Positions 9,610 to 19,305 of a stretch of 64,000 nt of DNA are shown piece after piece; the first letter of the stretch is position 1; each line of letters begins with the position of its first letter. Made by a program: the position numbers and the translations under genes. The DNA is from CAWGYT01 sp963826795 (GTDB taxonomy: Bacteria > Planctomycetota > Planctomycetia > Pirellulales > Pirellulaceae): the NCBI GenBank assembly GCA_963826795.1, contig CAWGYT010000008.1:372001-436000 (forward strand), given 5' to 3'. Below the pieces are notes generated by a model. That model did no database searches. It was given only the letters and a program-made list of their open reading frames with translations, and had not been told where the DNA came from.

Positions 9610-11511
9610 ATGTTTACCACCCACGGCTGGATCGCGATCCTGGTTACCGCCGCCGTTTTTCTGATCCTACAGATTCGTCGCGGCGCTCCGGTCGATCTGC
9701 TGTTCCTCGGGGCAATGACCCTGCTGACGCTCGCCGGAGTCATCACGCCCAGTGAGGCTCTGGCCGGATTTGCCAATCCTGCCGTCATTACCATCGGCAG
9801 CTTGCTGGTCGTCGCGGCCGCACTCAGCTCAACCGGCGTCTTGGACTGGGTCGGCGCCAAATTGCTGGGGAATGTGCAGGGCGAGCCGAAGGCCATCCGG
9901 CGGCTCTCGCTGACGCTTGTCGCGACCTCCGCCTTTCTGCTGAACACCGCTCTCGTCGCGATGATGGTCCCGGTGGTGGTGGATTGGTGCCGCCGCCGAG
10001 GTGTCTCCCCTTCACGCGTCCTGATCCCCGTCAGCTACCTGGCCATCCTGGGCGGCGTCTGCACGCTGATCGGCACGAGCACGACGCTGATCGTTAACGG
10101 CATGCTGAAAGAGCAGTACGATCACCACGTCGCGATCGAGTCTCGCGTCTCGCCTCTGGCCGAGGCATCGCTCGAGACCCAGCGATTCCTGGACGGGATT
10201 CGTCCCATGGCGCTCTTCGAAATCGGCCGTGTCGGACTTCCCTGCGCTGTGGTCGGCACGCTGGTCTTGCTGGTGGTCGGTCGTCGTCTGCTACCCGACC
10301 GAACGGAACTGATTGAACAGCTGGAGGAGCAGCGAAGAGAGTACATCGTGGAGATGTTGGTCCAGAACGAGTGTCGACTCATTGGCCAGTCGGTCGAGAT
10401 GGCGGGACTCCGCGAGTTACCAGGGCTTTATTTGATTGAAATTGACCGGGACGGCGATCTCGTCACACCCGTCGGCCCCGACGATGTGGTCCGGCCCGGT
10501 GATCGTTTGGTGTTCGCCGGAGTCGTATCGACGATCGTCGATCTCGAAAAGATCCCGGGACTGGTGCCCGCAACCGACCTGGTTTACGGCGAGCACCTGC
10601 AGAATGATCCGCGTCGGCACCTGATCGAAGCCGTGCTGTCGCGCTCGTCGCCACTGATCGGCACGACGATCAAGGCGGCGAATTTCCGTCGCCGATACAA
10701 TGCCGCGGTTGTGGCGGTCCATCGCAACGGCGAACGACTACGTTCCAAAATCGGCGAGATCGCATTAGAGCCGGGTGACACGATTCTGCTCCAAACCCGT
10801 GAAGACTTCGTCGCGCAACACCGCAACAACCCGGATTTCTATCTGGTCAGCGGCGTCGAAGGCTACTCGGCACGCCGTCATGGCCGCGCCTGGCTCGCGG
10901 GCGGATTGGGGCTGACCCTGATCGTCTGGCTTGCCTTGACGAACCTGGAAGTCGTTCGCGCCAGCGTGCCGCTATTCGCCTCAGGGTCCTTTCCGGCGGT
11001 TGCGGGGATTTGCATCGCGGTCCTGATGGTCGCGACGCGCTGCATCTCGATTCCCGATGCGCGCGCGTCGCTGAACCTGCAGGTTCTGCTCACGATCGTC
11101 GGAGCCCTTGGGCTGGGCAAAGCGTTGGAGGAAAGCGGGGCGGCTCATACCGTCGCGCAAATGATCGTCGCCGAGGTTGGACAGCACCCGATGCTGCTGC
11201 TGCTGGTGATCTACGCCTTGGCGGCCATCTTTACCGAAATGATTACGAACAACGCGGTGGCCACGATTCTCCTCCCGTTGGCAATCGGCGTCGCCCAACA
11301 GGCGTCGATCAGTCCGCGTCCGTTCGTGATGGCCATCGCGCTGGCCGCGTCGCTTTCGTTTCTCACTCCGATCGGCTATCAGACCAACCTGATGGTCATG
11401 GGGCCGGGAGGCTATCGTCCGGGGGATTACGTGCGGGTCGGTACGCCCGTGGCGCTGGCGGTGGCATGTACCGCGATTCTGCTGATTCCCTGGGCTTGGC
11501 CGTTTTACTAA
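9610..11511 (+). CDS. SLC13/DASS-type permease with TrkA-C domains
   Basis: Inner-membrane anion/sodium symporter-like protein, 633 residues. Membrane helices flank a central cytoplasmic region with two RCK/TrkA-C domains (about 245-315 and 338-400). The first transport repeat carries GGVCTLIGTSTTL near 148-160 and the second has ITNNAVATILLP and SFLTPIGYQTNLM, both standard for the SLC13/ArsB superfamily. The start was set at MFTTHGWIAIL because membrane similarity begins there; an upstream ATG adds 57 Pro/Arg-rich residues with no hydrophobic character. Sulfate, dicarboxylate or another anion could be the substrate. The gene is convergent with the surface-protein gene, with only 43 bases between stops. 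Confidence 0.88.
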   Translation: MFTTHGWIAILVTAAVFLILQIRRGAPVDLLFLGAMTLLTLAGVITPSEALAGFANPAVITIGSLLVVAAALSSTGVLDWVGAKLLGNVQGEPKAIRRLSLTLVATSAFLLNTALVAMMVPVVVDWCRRRGVSPSRVLIPVSYLAILGGVCTLIGTSTTLIVNGMLKEQYDHHVAIESRVSPLAEASLETQRFLDGIRPMALFEIGRVGLPCAVVGTLVLLVVGRRLLPDRTELIEQLEEQRREYIVEMLVQNECRLIGQSVEMAGLRELPGLYLIEIDRDGDLVTPVGPDDVVRPGDRLVFAGVVSTIVDLEKIPGLVPATDLVYGEHLQNDPRRHLIEAVLSRSSPLIGTTIKAANFRRRYNAAVVAVHRNGERLRSKIGEIALEPGDTILLQTREDFVAQHRNNPDFYLVSGVEGYSARRHGRAWLAGGLGLTLIVWLALTNLEVVRASVPLFASGSFPAVAGICIAVLMVATRCISIPDARASLNLQVLLTIVGALGLGKALEESGAAHTVAQMIVAEVGQHPMLLLLVIYALAAIFTEMITNNAVATILLPLAIGVAQQASISPRPFVMAIALAASLSFLTPIGYQTNLMVMGPGGYRPGDYVRVGTPVALAVACTAILLIPWAWPFY

Positions 11512-11554
11512 GGCCGCGGCCTCGCCGGCTCGACGCTTCGTTGCTCAACAACGC

Positions 11555-14500
11555 TCATTGGGTCGGCGGATTGAACAATAACTCGGTCAATTCGTCGTCG
11601 CGATCGCTCGTCGCACTCGTTATCCCGGGCGAAGTGGCACGAAGTGAGTTGGCTTCGATCAGTACAAATGGCGCCGCATTGGCCAGCGCGGGCTGGATCC
11701 GATTGCCATTGGACGGCAACGCTTGAACGCGAATGGTTGCTTGCGCCACCGCTCGACCGCCTAATTCGTCGATCACATCGTAGCGAAACGCATCTTCGCC
11801 GCTGAATCCCTGATTCGGACGGTAGATGAACGAACCGGTCGGGGACAATTCAAGGCTGCCGTGACGCGGAGCCGCCAGGACCCGCGCTCGGAGTCGATCA
11901 CCATCCAGATCCAGATCGTTCGCCAACACGCCCGCACCCGGCACCCGCAGGACTTCGCCCGCGCGTATCTGGTAGGACTCGCCGCTTGCCTGCGGAGCGT
12001 CATTTTGAGGCGTCACGCGAATCTGAACGGCCACCACATCGGAATTACCTCCGCCGTCGCTGAGCTGGTAGCCGAAGCGATCAACGCCCGTGAAGTCGCG
12101 GTGCGGCACGTAAATGATCGCGCCGTTCGCACCGCGTCGCACGCTGCCGTGCAGCGGCTGGTCGACGAGTTGGAGATCCACCTGCGCCGCGTCAACGCCG
12201 GGGTCATTGGCCAGCAACTGTCGTGCCTGCAACACCAAGCGTTGGTCTTCGGCAACGACGAACGCGTCGGGGACTGCGACGAGCGGTCGATTCGTCCGGG
12301 TCACGTCAATCGCCACGGCCGTGGCCAGGGAATTGAGCGCCCCGTCGGAAACACGATACGTGAATTGGTCCTCCCCCGCGAAGTCGGCGGGAGGCAGATA
12401 GTCGAACTGGCCATTTCCCAAGTCCACCAGTTGGCCATAGACCGGACCCGCCACGAGTTGGATCGTGACGGCATCCCCTTCGGCATCCACGTCGTTTTCG
12501 AGCAGGTCCTGTGCCGAAATCCGTAGCGGACGGTCGTCCTGCGTCTGCAAACGATCCGCCACGGCAACCGGCCGATCGTTCGTCGGCAAGACGTTCAACG
12601 TCGCCGTCGCCTGAGCGACATGGCCCGCCGCATCCCGCACCGAGTAGACGAAATGATCCGTTCCCGAGAAATTCGCGCGTGGGCGATAGTACAGCGTGCC
12701 GTCCGCATTGTGCGAAAGACTTCCGTTCTCGGGCCCCTCGACCACGGCAAACTGAAGCGGGTCACCGTCAGCATCCGTGTCATTGGCCAAGAGGTTGGCC
12801 ACCACCAGCCTCAGCGGTTGATCCTCTTCCAAGTCGAACTCGTCGTTCTGAGCGAGCGGAAGGTCGTCGACCGGAGCCGTCTCGATCTGGACCGTTGCGA
12901 TGCCGGAGTACAGGTCCCCGTCAAAGGCCCGATAGGTCAACGTGTCGATGCCATGGAAGTTCGCGTCGGGCGTGTAGCGCCACTGTCCACTGGCCAGTTG
13001 CTGCAGCGTCCCGTGCTCGGGCCCGCGGACGAGCAGCGCGGTCAACTCGGTCCCGGCCGCGTGGGAGTCATTCTCGAGCAGTACGCTCGGGGCGAATGTC
13101 AGGGGCTGGTCCTCATTGAGCCGCAGTGAATCTCCATGGGCAATGGGCGACTGAGCGGCCGCCGCCGACGGAATCGTAATGGCCACCGAGGCAGCCGGCC
13201 GATCCAAGGTTTCCATGAACTCGCTCAGCGCGGTCCACCAGCCCTGGCTGGCGTGGAATTCGGCCGTTTGGGCCGTGAACTCGTAAATCGCGACACTATC
13301 GGCCAGCGATCGCATGAGCTCTAACTGATAGCGGAAAAAGTCGGGCTCAAGCATTTCCTCGCCCACTGCCCGGATACTTGGAGAAAGCCACGCATAGACG
13401 GGCTTCTCGAACTTGCGCGCTTCCGCAATGTTCTCCTCCGCATAGACCTTCCAATAGGCAACATTGGGGTCATGCCAGAGATTATCCCAGGTTGGGCCGA
13501 GCACGCCCGCGAAAACCTCACCCGTGAAGTTGTTCGAAAAGTCGATCGGCGTCCCTCCAGGCGTCTGCGACAGCTGGAAAGTCGTACCCGAGGCATTCGC
13601 CACGTAGTAGTCCGTCCACTGCGCCAAACCGTTGTTGAGCACCGAGCCGGTGGTGATTTTGAGCCGAACCAGATCGCCCGATTCATACGCGGGACCGTCG
13701 ACCGTTAACGTGTCGGCTGACGGATCGAGATGCACATGCCGCCAAATCGGCTCCATCGGATCATCTTGGTACGGCGTGTACAGCGACGGATGGACCGCGT
13801 CGACCAAGTCCGCGAGCGGCTGGCCACCAAACTCGGCGCTGACCGGCGCGGTTCGATACAACGCGTTGCGGCTTAACCAATCCTCGTGATTTTGCTCAAA
13901 CAACGCCGCGTTGTTTGTATACCATGACTCGATTCCCATCTCGAAGTGTTCTTGGGCTCGATACCAATTTACCGCATGTCTCCAACTCCGCTCCGGCATG
14001 AACCGATACAGCCCGATCTCGAGGTCAGGTCGCAATTCCTTCGCCAACGAAAACACCTCCGCGAAGCGGTCTCGCCCCTCGGGAGTATTCTCGAAGAAGG
14101 AGTTCTCAATGTCAAACACGACCGGCTCGTCCACCATCTCGTCCGGAAACGTGTTCAAGAAGTTGAGGAACTTATCGTAGGCCAACTCGTCGTACCGGTA
14201 TTCACCATTCTCGTAAGGGAAGAAGTACCAGCTCGTCCACAGCGAGAGCTCCGACAGTCCAATCTGGTCGCTGGGCAGCTCGCCCGGCCCCAAGTAGTTG
14301 ATTTCGTCGTAGACCTTGAAGTCCGGTGAAGTCTCCATCCCGACCGAGAGGTGCCCGGTATCAGTCGCGACGATCGTCAGGTTGGCCGTGCCACTTTGGC
14401 CGGCCGCATGTTCCAGAATCAGCAGCCCCCGCGACTCGTCGATCGAGATCGACGCGAACAGGCCGGGGTTCGTGTTCTCGGCAATCGTGTACGTTAAGTC

Positions 14501-15043
14501 CTCGTCGGCGTCTTCTAAATCGTCGAACGCGGCGAAGAGGTCGATGGTCGTCCGCCCCTGATCCAGGTCGGTGACCGTTACCGACTGCAGATCGATCGCG
14601 GTCGGCGCATCATTGATCGGGGCCACGTGGACATGAATCGGCAGCACTTCGACCTGCCCCGCCGCATTGGTTGCCCGCAGCGTGAGATCGGCCAGGCCGT
14701 GCGCATCGTCGCCGAAGTCAAGGATCAGGTGATCCGAGCCGTCGATTGCGACACCGGCGAACAATCCGGGATGAGAGTTCTCCACCAGCTGAAACTCGAC
14801 GACGCCGCCCCCGTCATCTAACGAGAACAGGTCGTGCAGGTTTAAGTCGGTATTCGGAGCATCCTCGGTTGTCTCGACATCCAAGGCGTCCAGGACAAGC
14901 GGCGTGCCGCTGTAGAGGGTGCGGCTTTCGAGGATGTCCAGGTCGAGCGGAATTACCGGAACAATTGGGAGGGATTGGGGACGAGGGGCCGCTGCCCGCC
15001 GCCGTGGGCGACGAAGGCCCGCTTGCAGCTTTTGCTGGTCCAT
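11555..15043 (-). CDS. Large surface protein: cadherin-like repeats with embedded barrel-like domain
   Basis: A 1162-residue predicted extracellular protein. A basic N-terminus is followed by DLDILESRTLYSG (about 34-46), resembling the LEPR-XLL motif found near the N-terminus of planctomycete surface proteins. Two cadherin-like repeats follow (about 50-145 and 146-230). Residues 243-615 are a different domain with alternating alpha/beta pattern (PVVFDIENSFF, LEIGLYRFMPERSW, LVDAVHPSLYTPY, FEKPVYAWLSPS), suggesting a TIM-barrel glycosidase-like fold. It is interrupted at about 437-505 by a small beta module (GLAQWTDYYVANASGTTFQL). Five cadherin/tandem-95 type repeats then cover 632-1107, each with a xxNDxDxDGD-like calcium motif. 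Start taken at MDQQKLQ. Secretion and adhesion or polysaccharide binding are inferred; enzymatic activity is unproven. Confidence 0.8.
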   Translation of the reverse strand: MDQQKLQAGLRRPRRRAAAPRPQSLPIVPVIPLDLDILESRTLYSGTPLVLDALDVETTEDAPNTDLNLHDLFSLDDGGGVVEFQLVENSHPGLFAGVAIDGSDHLILDFGDDAHGLADLTLRATNAAGQVEVLPIHVHVAPINDAPTAIDLQSVTVTDLDQGRTTIDLFAAFDDLEDADEDLTYTIAENTNPGLFASISIDESRGLLILEHAAGQSGTANLTIVATDTGHLSVGMETSPDFKVYDEINYLGPGELPSDQIGLSELSLWTSWYFFPYENGEYRYDELAYDKFLNFLNTFPDEMVDEPVVFDIENSFFENTPEGRDRFAEVFSLAKELRPDLEIGLYRFMPERSWRHAVNWYRAQEHFEMGIESWYTNNAALFEQNHEDWLSRNALYRTAPVSAEFGGQPLADLVDAVHPSLYTPYQDDPMEPIWRHVHLDPSADTLTVDGPAYESGDLVRLKITTGSVLNNGLAQWTDYYVANASGTTFQLSQTPGGTPIDFSNNFTGEVFAGVLGPTWDNLWHDPNVAYWKVYAEENIAEARKFEKPVYAWLSPSIRAVGEEMLEPDFFRYQLELMRSLADSVAIYEFTAQTAEFHASQGWWTALSEFMETLDRPAASVAITIPSAAAAQSPIAHGDSLRLNEDQPLTFAPSVLLENDSHAAGTELTALLVRGPEHGTLQQLASGQWRYTPDANFHGIDTLTYRAFDGDLYSGIATVQIETAPVDDLPLAQNDEFDLEEDQPLRLVVANLLANDTDADGDPLQFAVVEGPENGSLSHNADGTLYYRPRANFSGTDHFVYSVRDAAGHVAQATATLNVLPTNDRPVAVADRLQTQDDRPLRISAQDLLENDVDAEGDAVTIQLVAGPVYGQLVDLGNGQFDYLPPADFAGEDQFTYRVSDGALNSLATAVAIDVTRTNRPLVAVPDAFVVAEDQRLVLQARQLLANDPGVDAAQVDLQLVDQPLHGSVRRGANGAIIYVPHRDFTGVDRFGYQLSDGGGNSDVVAVQIRVTPQNDAPQASGESYQIRAGEVLRVPGAGVLANDLDLDGDRLRARVLAAPRHGSLELSPTGSFIYRPNQGFSGEDAFRYDVIDELGGRAVAQATIRVQALPSNGNRIQPALANAAPFVLIEANSLRATSPGITSATSDRDDELTELLFNPPTQ

Positions 15044-15268
15044 GAGTTCATTGCTCTCTGTTGCCGAATCATGTTGCAATTGGGCGTAGTTCGACCGAGA
15101 AGCTCGCCTCCGCTCTCGGTTGTCTACGATCGCGCCGTTCCGTTTAGCCTGCGATGACGGAACGTGCTGTCTGGTGTCGCCGTTCCGCTCAAGTATAGTA
15201 CAAGTTTCCGTCTCGCGCCGTTGGCTCAGCGCCGCACGCGCGTCGGACCACCCCTTCAACCGGTCGCG

Positions 15269-15950
15269 CCCTCATCCGGCCTTCGGCCACCTTCTCCCGC
15301 ACGGAGAGAAGAGACATGCGTGTGTCACCTCTCCCGCGGCCGGGAAAGGTCGCTGCGGAGCAGCGGGTGAGGGTTCGCGGCGGGCGAGGGGCGCGTGTCT
15401 GGCAGCGGGACGTGGCCCCCTCATCCGGCCTTCGGCCACCTTCTCCCGCGCGGGGAGAAGGGACATGAGTGTGTCACCTCTCCCGTTCCGGGAGAGGTCG
15501 CTGCGAAGCAGCGGGTGAGGGTTCGCGGCGGGCGAGGGCGCGTGTCTGGCAGCGGGACGCGGCCCCCTCATCCGGCCTTCGGCCACCTTCTCCCGCGCGG
15601 GGGAGAAGGGACATGATGGTGTCACCTCTCCCGTTCCGGGAGAGGTCGCTGCGGAGCAGCGGGTGAGGGTTCGCGGCGGGCGAGGGCGCGTGTCTGGCAG
15701 CGGGACGTGGCCCCCTCATCCGGCCTTCGGCCACCTTCTCCCGCGCGGGGGAGAAGGGACATGATGGTGTCACCTCTCCCGTTCCGGGAGAGGTCGCTGC
15801 GAAGCAGCGGGTGAGGGCTCGCGGCGGGCGAGGGCGCGTGTCTGGCAGCGGGACGCGGCCCCCTCATCCGGCCTTCGGCCACCTTCTCCCGCACGGGGAG
15901 AAGGGACATGCGTGTGTCACCTCTCCCGCGGCCGGGAGAGGTCGCCTCGC
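15269..15950. repeat. Five tandem copies of a ~148-bp palindromic repeat
   Basis: The sequence ctcatccggccttcggcc recurs at 15271, 15420, 15567, 15715 and 15863, giving periods of 149, 147, 148 and 148 bp. Each unit holds several hairpins: CCTTCTCCC/GGGGAGAAGG, CCTCTCCCG/CGGGAGAGG with a 3-nt loop, and CGCTGC/GCAGCG around GAA. Units differ by a few substitutions and single-base indels, and the first and last have a GCGGCC version of the third hairpin. From memory, similar palindromic sequences occur singly between genes in many high-GC bacteria. Open frames cross the array on both strands but are artefacts of its composition. It fills the space between the addA 3' end and the 5' region of the surface-protein gene. 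The 225 bases on the other side (15044-15268) show nothing further. Confidence 0.92.
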
Positions 15951-15966
15951 AGCGGCGGGCTCCGCG

Positions 15967-18900
15967 TCACTCCGTGACGGAAACGACCTGATCCAACGAT
16001 AGGAACGCGAGCTTGGCGCTGACCTGGGTGGGGGGCAGTTGCAGCATCCGAATGACACCGCGGGCGTAGGCCTGCAATTGTGGACGGTAATGCGAGGCCA
16101 GCCGCTGGAGCGTGTCCTGGGGTGGAATTTGGTCCGTCTTGAAGTCAATAATCTCGGCTGCAATCGGCTTGCCCGCGCAGGTCAGCAAGACCAGCCGGTC
16201 GATACTGCCGGTGACCCAACCGTCCGAGTCGACCGCCGACAATCGCTGCTCTCGGCGCACTTCCAAGTGCCAGGGCCCGCCGTCGTCGTGTGAGAATCGC
16301 TGGCTCCAAGCGCGATAGTTGGCGCGGGTCAAAAGCCGCCGGATTTGCGGCCGCTGAAGTTGTTCGCGGAACTCACCGATCGCCCGTTCGAGATGCTCCG
16401 GATCGGCGTCGAGCGCGCGCCCGTCGCTCGCAGTTGGTTGATTTCGGGAACGCCGCCCTCGAGCCAGTCGATCAGCTCATAGAAGGCGTGGATCAGCGTG
16501 CCATGAAACATCGCCGCTTGATTCGGTAGTTCGACGCGCTGGCGAATACGCACTCGCCCGCCACCCTCCAACTGTGAGGGATTCACGGCCGGCTCTCCGC
16601 GCGCGGCCACGGTCCGAACGGGCGGCGAATCGTATGGACGGTCGCGCGGGAATCGCAGGCGTGGTCCCAAGCGGCTCGCGAGCGGGAGGAAGATGTGTCC
16701 ACCAATCGGGATCGCCAAACTGGGCGACGAGCGTCTCCGGAGGAACCGTCACGCCATCGGCCAGGGCCGCCCGAATGAGGCCCGCCAGGGTCGCTTCCAG
16801 CCGCTCCGGATTCTGCTTGCGGCGCGGTTTGTCCTCCACGTCGCCGCTCGCTGCGTACTCGCTCGGAGCCACGATCATCTGCAGACTGTGCACAGCGCGG
16901 GTCAACGCGACATACAGCACACTCAGCTCCTCGCGGACGGACAGCAATTCGTGATTCTCGTGAACGGTTTGAATCCAAGCTGGCAGGAGTGTCCGGAGTC
17001 CCTCGGGCACATAGCGAACGATCCGTCCGATCGGATCAGTCGCTCGAGGCCGGTCGAACACACAATTGGGCGTCTGACCAATCAGGCGCCGGTTCAAATC
17101 GGGCAAGAGCACGACGTCAAATTGCAGCCCTTTGGATTGATGGACCGTCATGACTCGTACCGGATCCTCCGTCGGATCGCTCACCCGCTCTTGGTGAATC
17201 ACCTCGAGGAAGCCCGCCGCACTCAGCGGCTGTCGCTGTTGATGATGGTGGCCAATCCCGCGGGGGGATTCGAGGGCTCGCTGGTAGCGCAGCGCCAGCT
17301 GGGTCAGTTGTCCCAGACGACGCTCTTCGCGGTCGTTCGTGAACGGGCGGAGCTGATCGGCCCAAGTCGCGATCGTCTCGCCGTAGCCCTCGTCCGCCAA
17401 CTGGTTTCGGACGCGCTGGCTGAGCCCAACGGCGAGGGCCTCATCTCGATCGTTCTCAAACCTCAGCGTGCTCGCCCAGGGCGACGTCGCAAGGTGATAC
17501 CGGGCGGCCGAATCCTGCGGAAAGTCGGCCAGCTGCAGTAAGGAAACCACCAGCTGGACCGCCGCTGAGTCGGTCAGCGGGTTACCGCCTTCCTCGCTGG
17601 CCGCAATCCCCCGACTTCGCAGTTCGTAGATCACCCGCCCCACCAGCTCGTTCGTCCGCACCAACACGGCGATGGACCGCTGCGGCACTCGGCCGCGGAG
17701 CTCTTGCACGCGATCGACCGCCAGCTTAATCGCCTGAGTCCGTTCGTCGTCGGTCGACGTGCCGGCGGCGTGGGATTCGAGCGAAACATAGCCGGGCAGT
17801 TCCTGGCGACTCGTGCGATGGACCGGGAATGCCTCGCACCATTGCCGCACCGCCAACTCGGCCCGCCCCAGGTGATCGTGCCGGGCCATCCCCTCGTTGA
17901 TGCGGTTGACGGCCTCGATCACCACGGGCGAGGAACGAAAACTGCAATCCAACTGTTGATCCGCGACATCCGGAATCTCTTCCGCCACAGCCTGCAGCAA
18001 CTCGGCGTTGCCGCCCCGCCAGCCGTAAATCGCTTGTTTCGTATCGCCCACACAGAGAAACGAGCGGTGCGGATCGCGCACGGCGACGTGCTGCGCAAAC
18101 GGCCGCATGACACGCCATTGCTCGAGCGACGTGTCTTGGAACTCGTCCAGTAACAAGCTGTCGATCGAGGCGTCCAAGCGAAAGGCCAGCTGCTTGAGCT
18201 GCGCGGCCTCGCCCAGCTGTCCCAGGCGTCGCGTCAGGTCATCGAACCTCAATGCGCGGCGCTGCAGCTTCAACGTCTCGTGTTGGGCATGGAATCGTTC
18301 CAGCAGCTGATAACTCGCCTGCGTCTGGATCGCAAACTGATTTTGGATCTCAGCCCGAACGTGTTCCACCAGTTGCTGTAGAAGCGTCACCAAGTCGCTC
18401 GGCATCGGCTTCCGGTAGTAGGTCGTGTCATCGGCCAAGATTTTCTGAACGACGCCCTGCTGGGCCAGCTCGGTCCAATCCTCTTCCCTGGCCAGAAGCA
18501 AGATCTTCTGCACCGCTGACTGCAACCGCGCGTCGTTCGCCCCCTCCGCGGTCCACGCCGACAACTGCTCGAAAAGCGATTCCCGTTGCGCCGCATCCAG
18601 CCCCGAGACTTTGGGAATCCGCTGCCACGCGTCGGCGGGCGATTCGACGAACAAGTGATACATCGTCCGGATCGTGTCGGTCAGCAAGCGGTAGACGCCC
18701 CGCTGCGTTTCGCCTCTGGCAAGCCAGTTCACCAGCCGCAGAACGTCTCCGACCTGATCTCGCTCCAGCAAGCCCGCGAGTGCGGCTTCGCGGATCGAGA
18801 TCTCTTCCAGTTCGTCCACAATCTGCCAACTCGGAGGGAGTCCCAATTCCAGGGTGAGCGTTTGAGTTGCCTGGAGAAAAAAGCTATCCAACGTCGAAAC

Positions 18901-19305
18901 CCTCAGGCGATGGAGATTCCGCGTCAACCGCTCCAATGCGCGGCGACAGTCTTCCCCACCCAACCCGTGGGCCGAGACTTCGGGCAGCTGCAGTTCCCCG
19001 GCGAGTTGCGCGGCCTGGTCCGGCCCCTGCGACGCGCGAGCCAAACGATACAGAATCCGCTCCAGAATCTCGCCCGCCGCCTTACGGGTAAACGTCGTCG
19101 CCAGCACTCGTTCCGGCAAATGGCCACTCAAAATAAGTTCCAGATACCGGTTCGACAATTGAAACGTCTTGCCCGTTCCCGCCGAGGCGCGGATGATTCG
19201 GTTGGGCAGTCGCGTGGGAGGCGCGGTCGCGTCGCCGGCATCGATCGGCCTCAGATCGTCGCGCCCGACGTCCCTCGATTCCCCTTCGCCCGGACGGGTC
19301 TTCAT
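15967..19305 (-). CDS. addA: AddA-like helicase-nuclease subunit (two frameshifts)
   Basis: UvrD-type helicase with C-terminal PD-(D/E)XK nuclease, acting with AddB in processing double-strand breaks. The main frame shows Walker A ASAGTGKTFQLS near the N-terminus, Walker B LLLDEFQDTS, motif III DTKQAIYGWRGG, motif V MTVHQSKGLQFDVVLLPD and motif VI LYVALTRAVHSL. It then stops early. The expected continuation is in another frame (QLEGGGRVRI, FHGTLIHAFYELIDWLEGG) and returns to the first frame as DPEHLERAIGEFREQL and the nuclease core EIIDFKTDQ, then QLQAYARG. Two compensating one-base changes, near 16600-16690 and 16400-16470, restore the whole protein of about 1110 residues. Start chosen where ATG overlaps the addB stop by 4 nt; an ATG 57 bases upstream is possible. 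Confidence 0.85.

Noticed and set aside
15272..15909. Several reading frames of 60-130 codons on both strands across the 148-bp array
   Set aside because: They follow the repeat periodicity, share the same peptide in each copy and have no ribosome-binding site.
15269..15950. CRISPR array
   Set aside because: Whole 148-bp units repeat without unique spacers and there are no cas genes. The 17-bp array at 58911 also lacks spacers.
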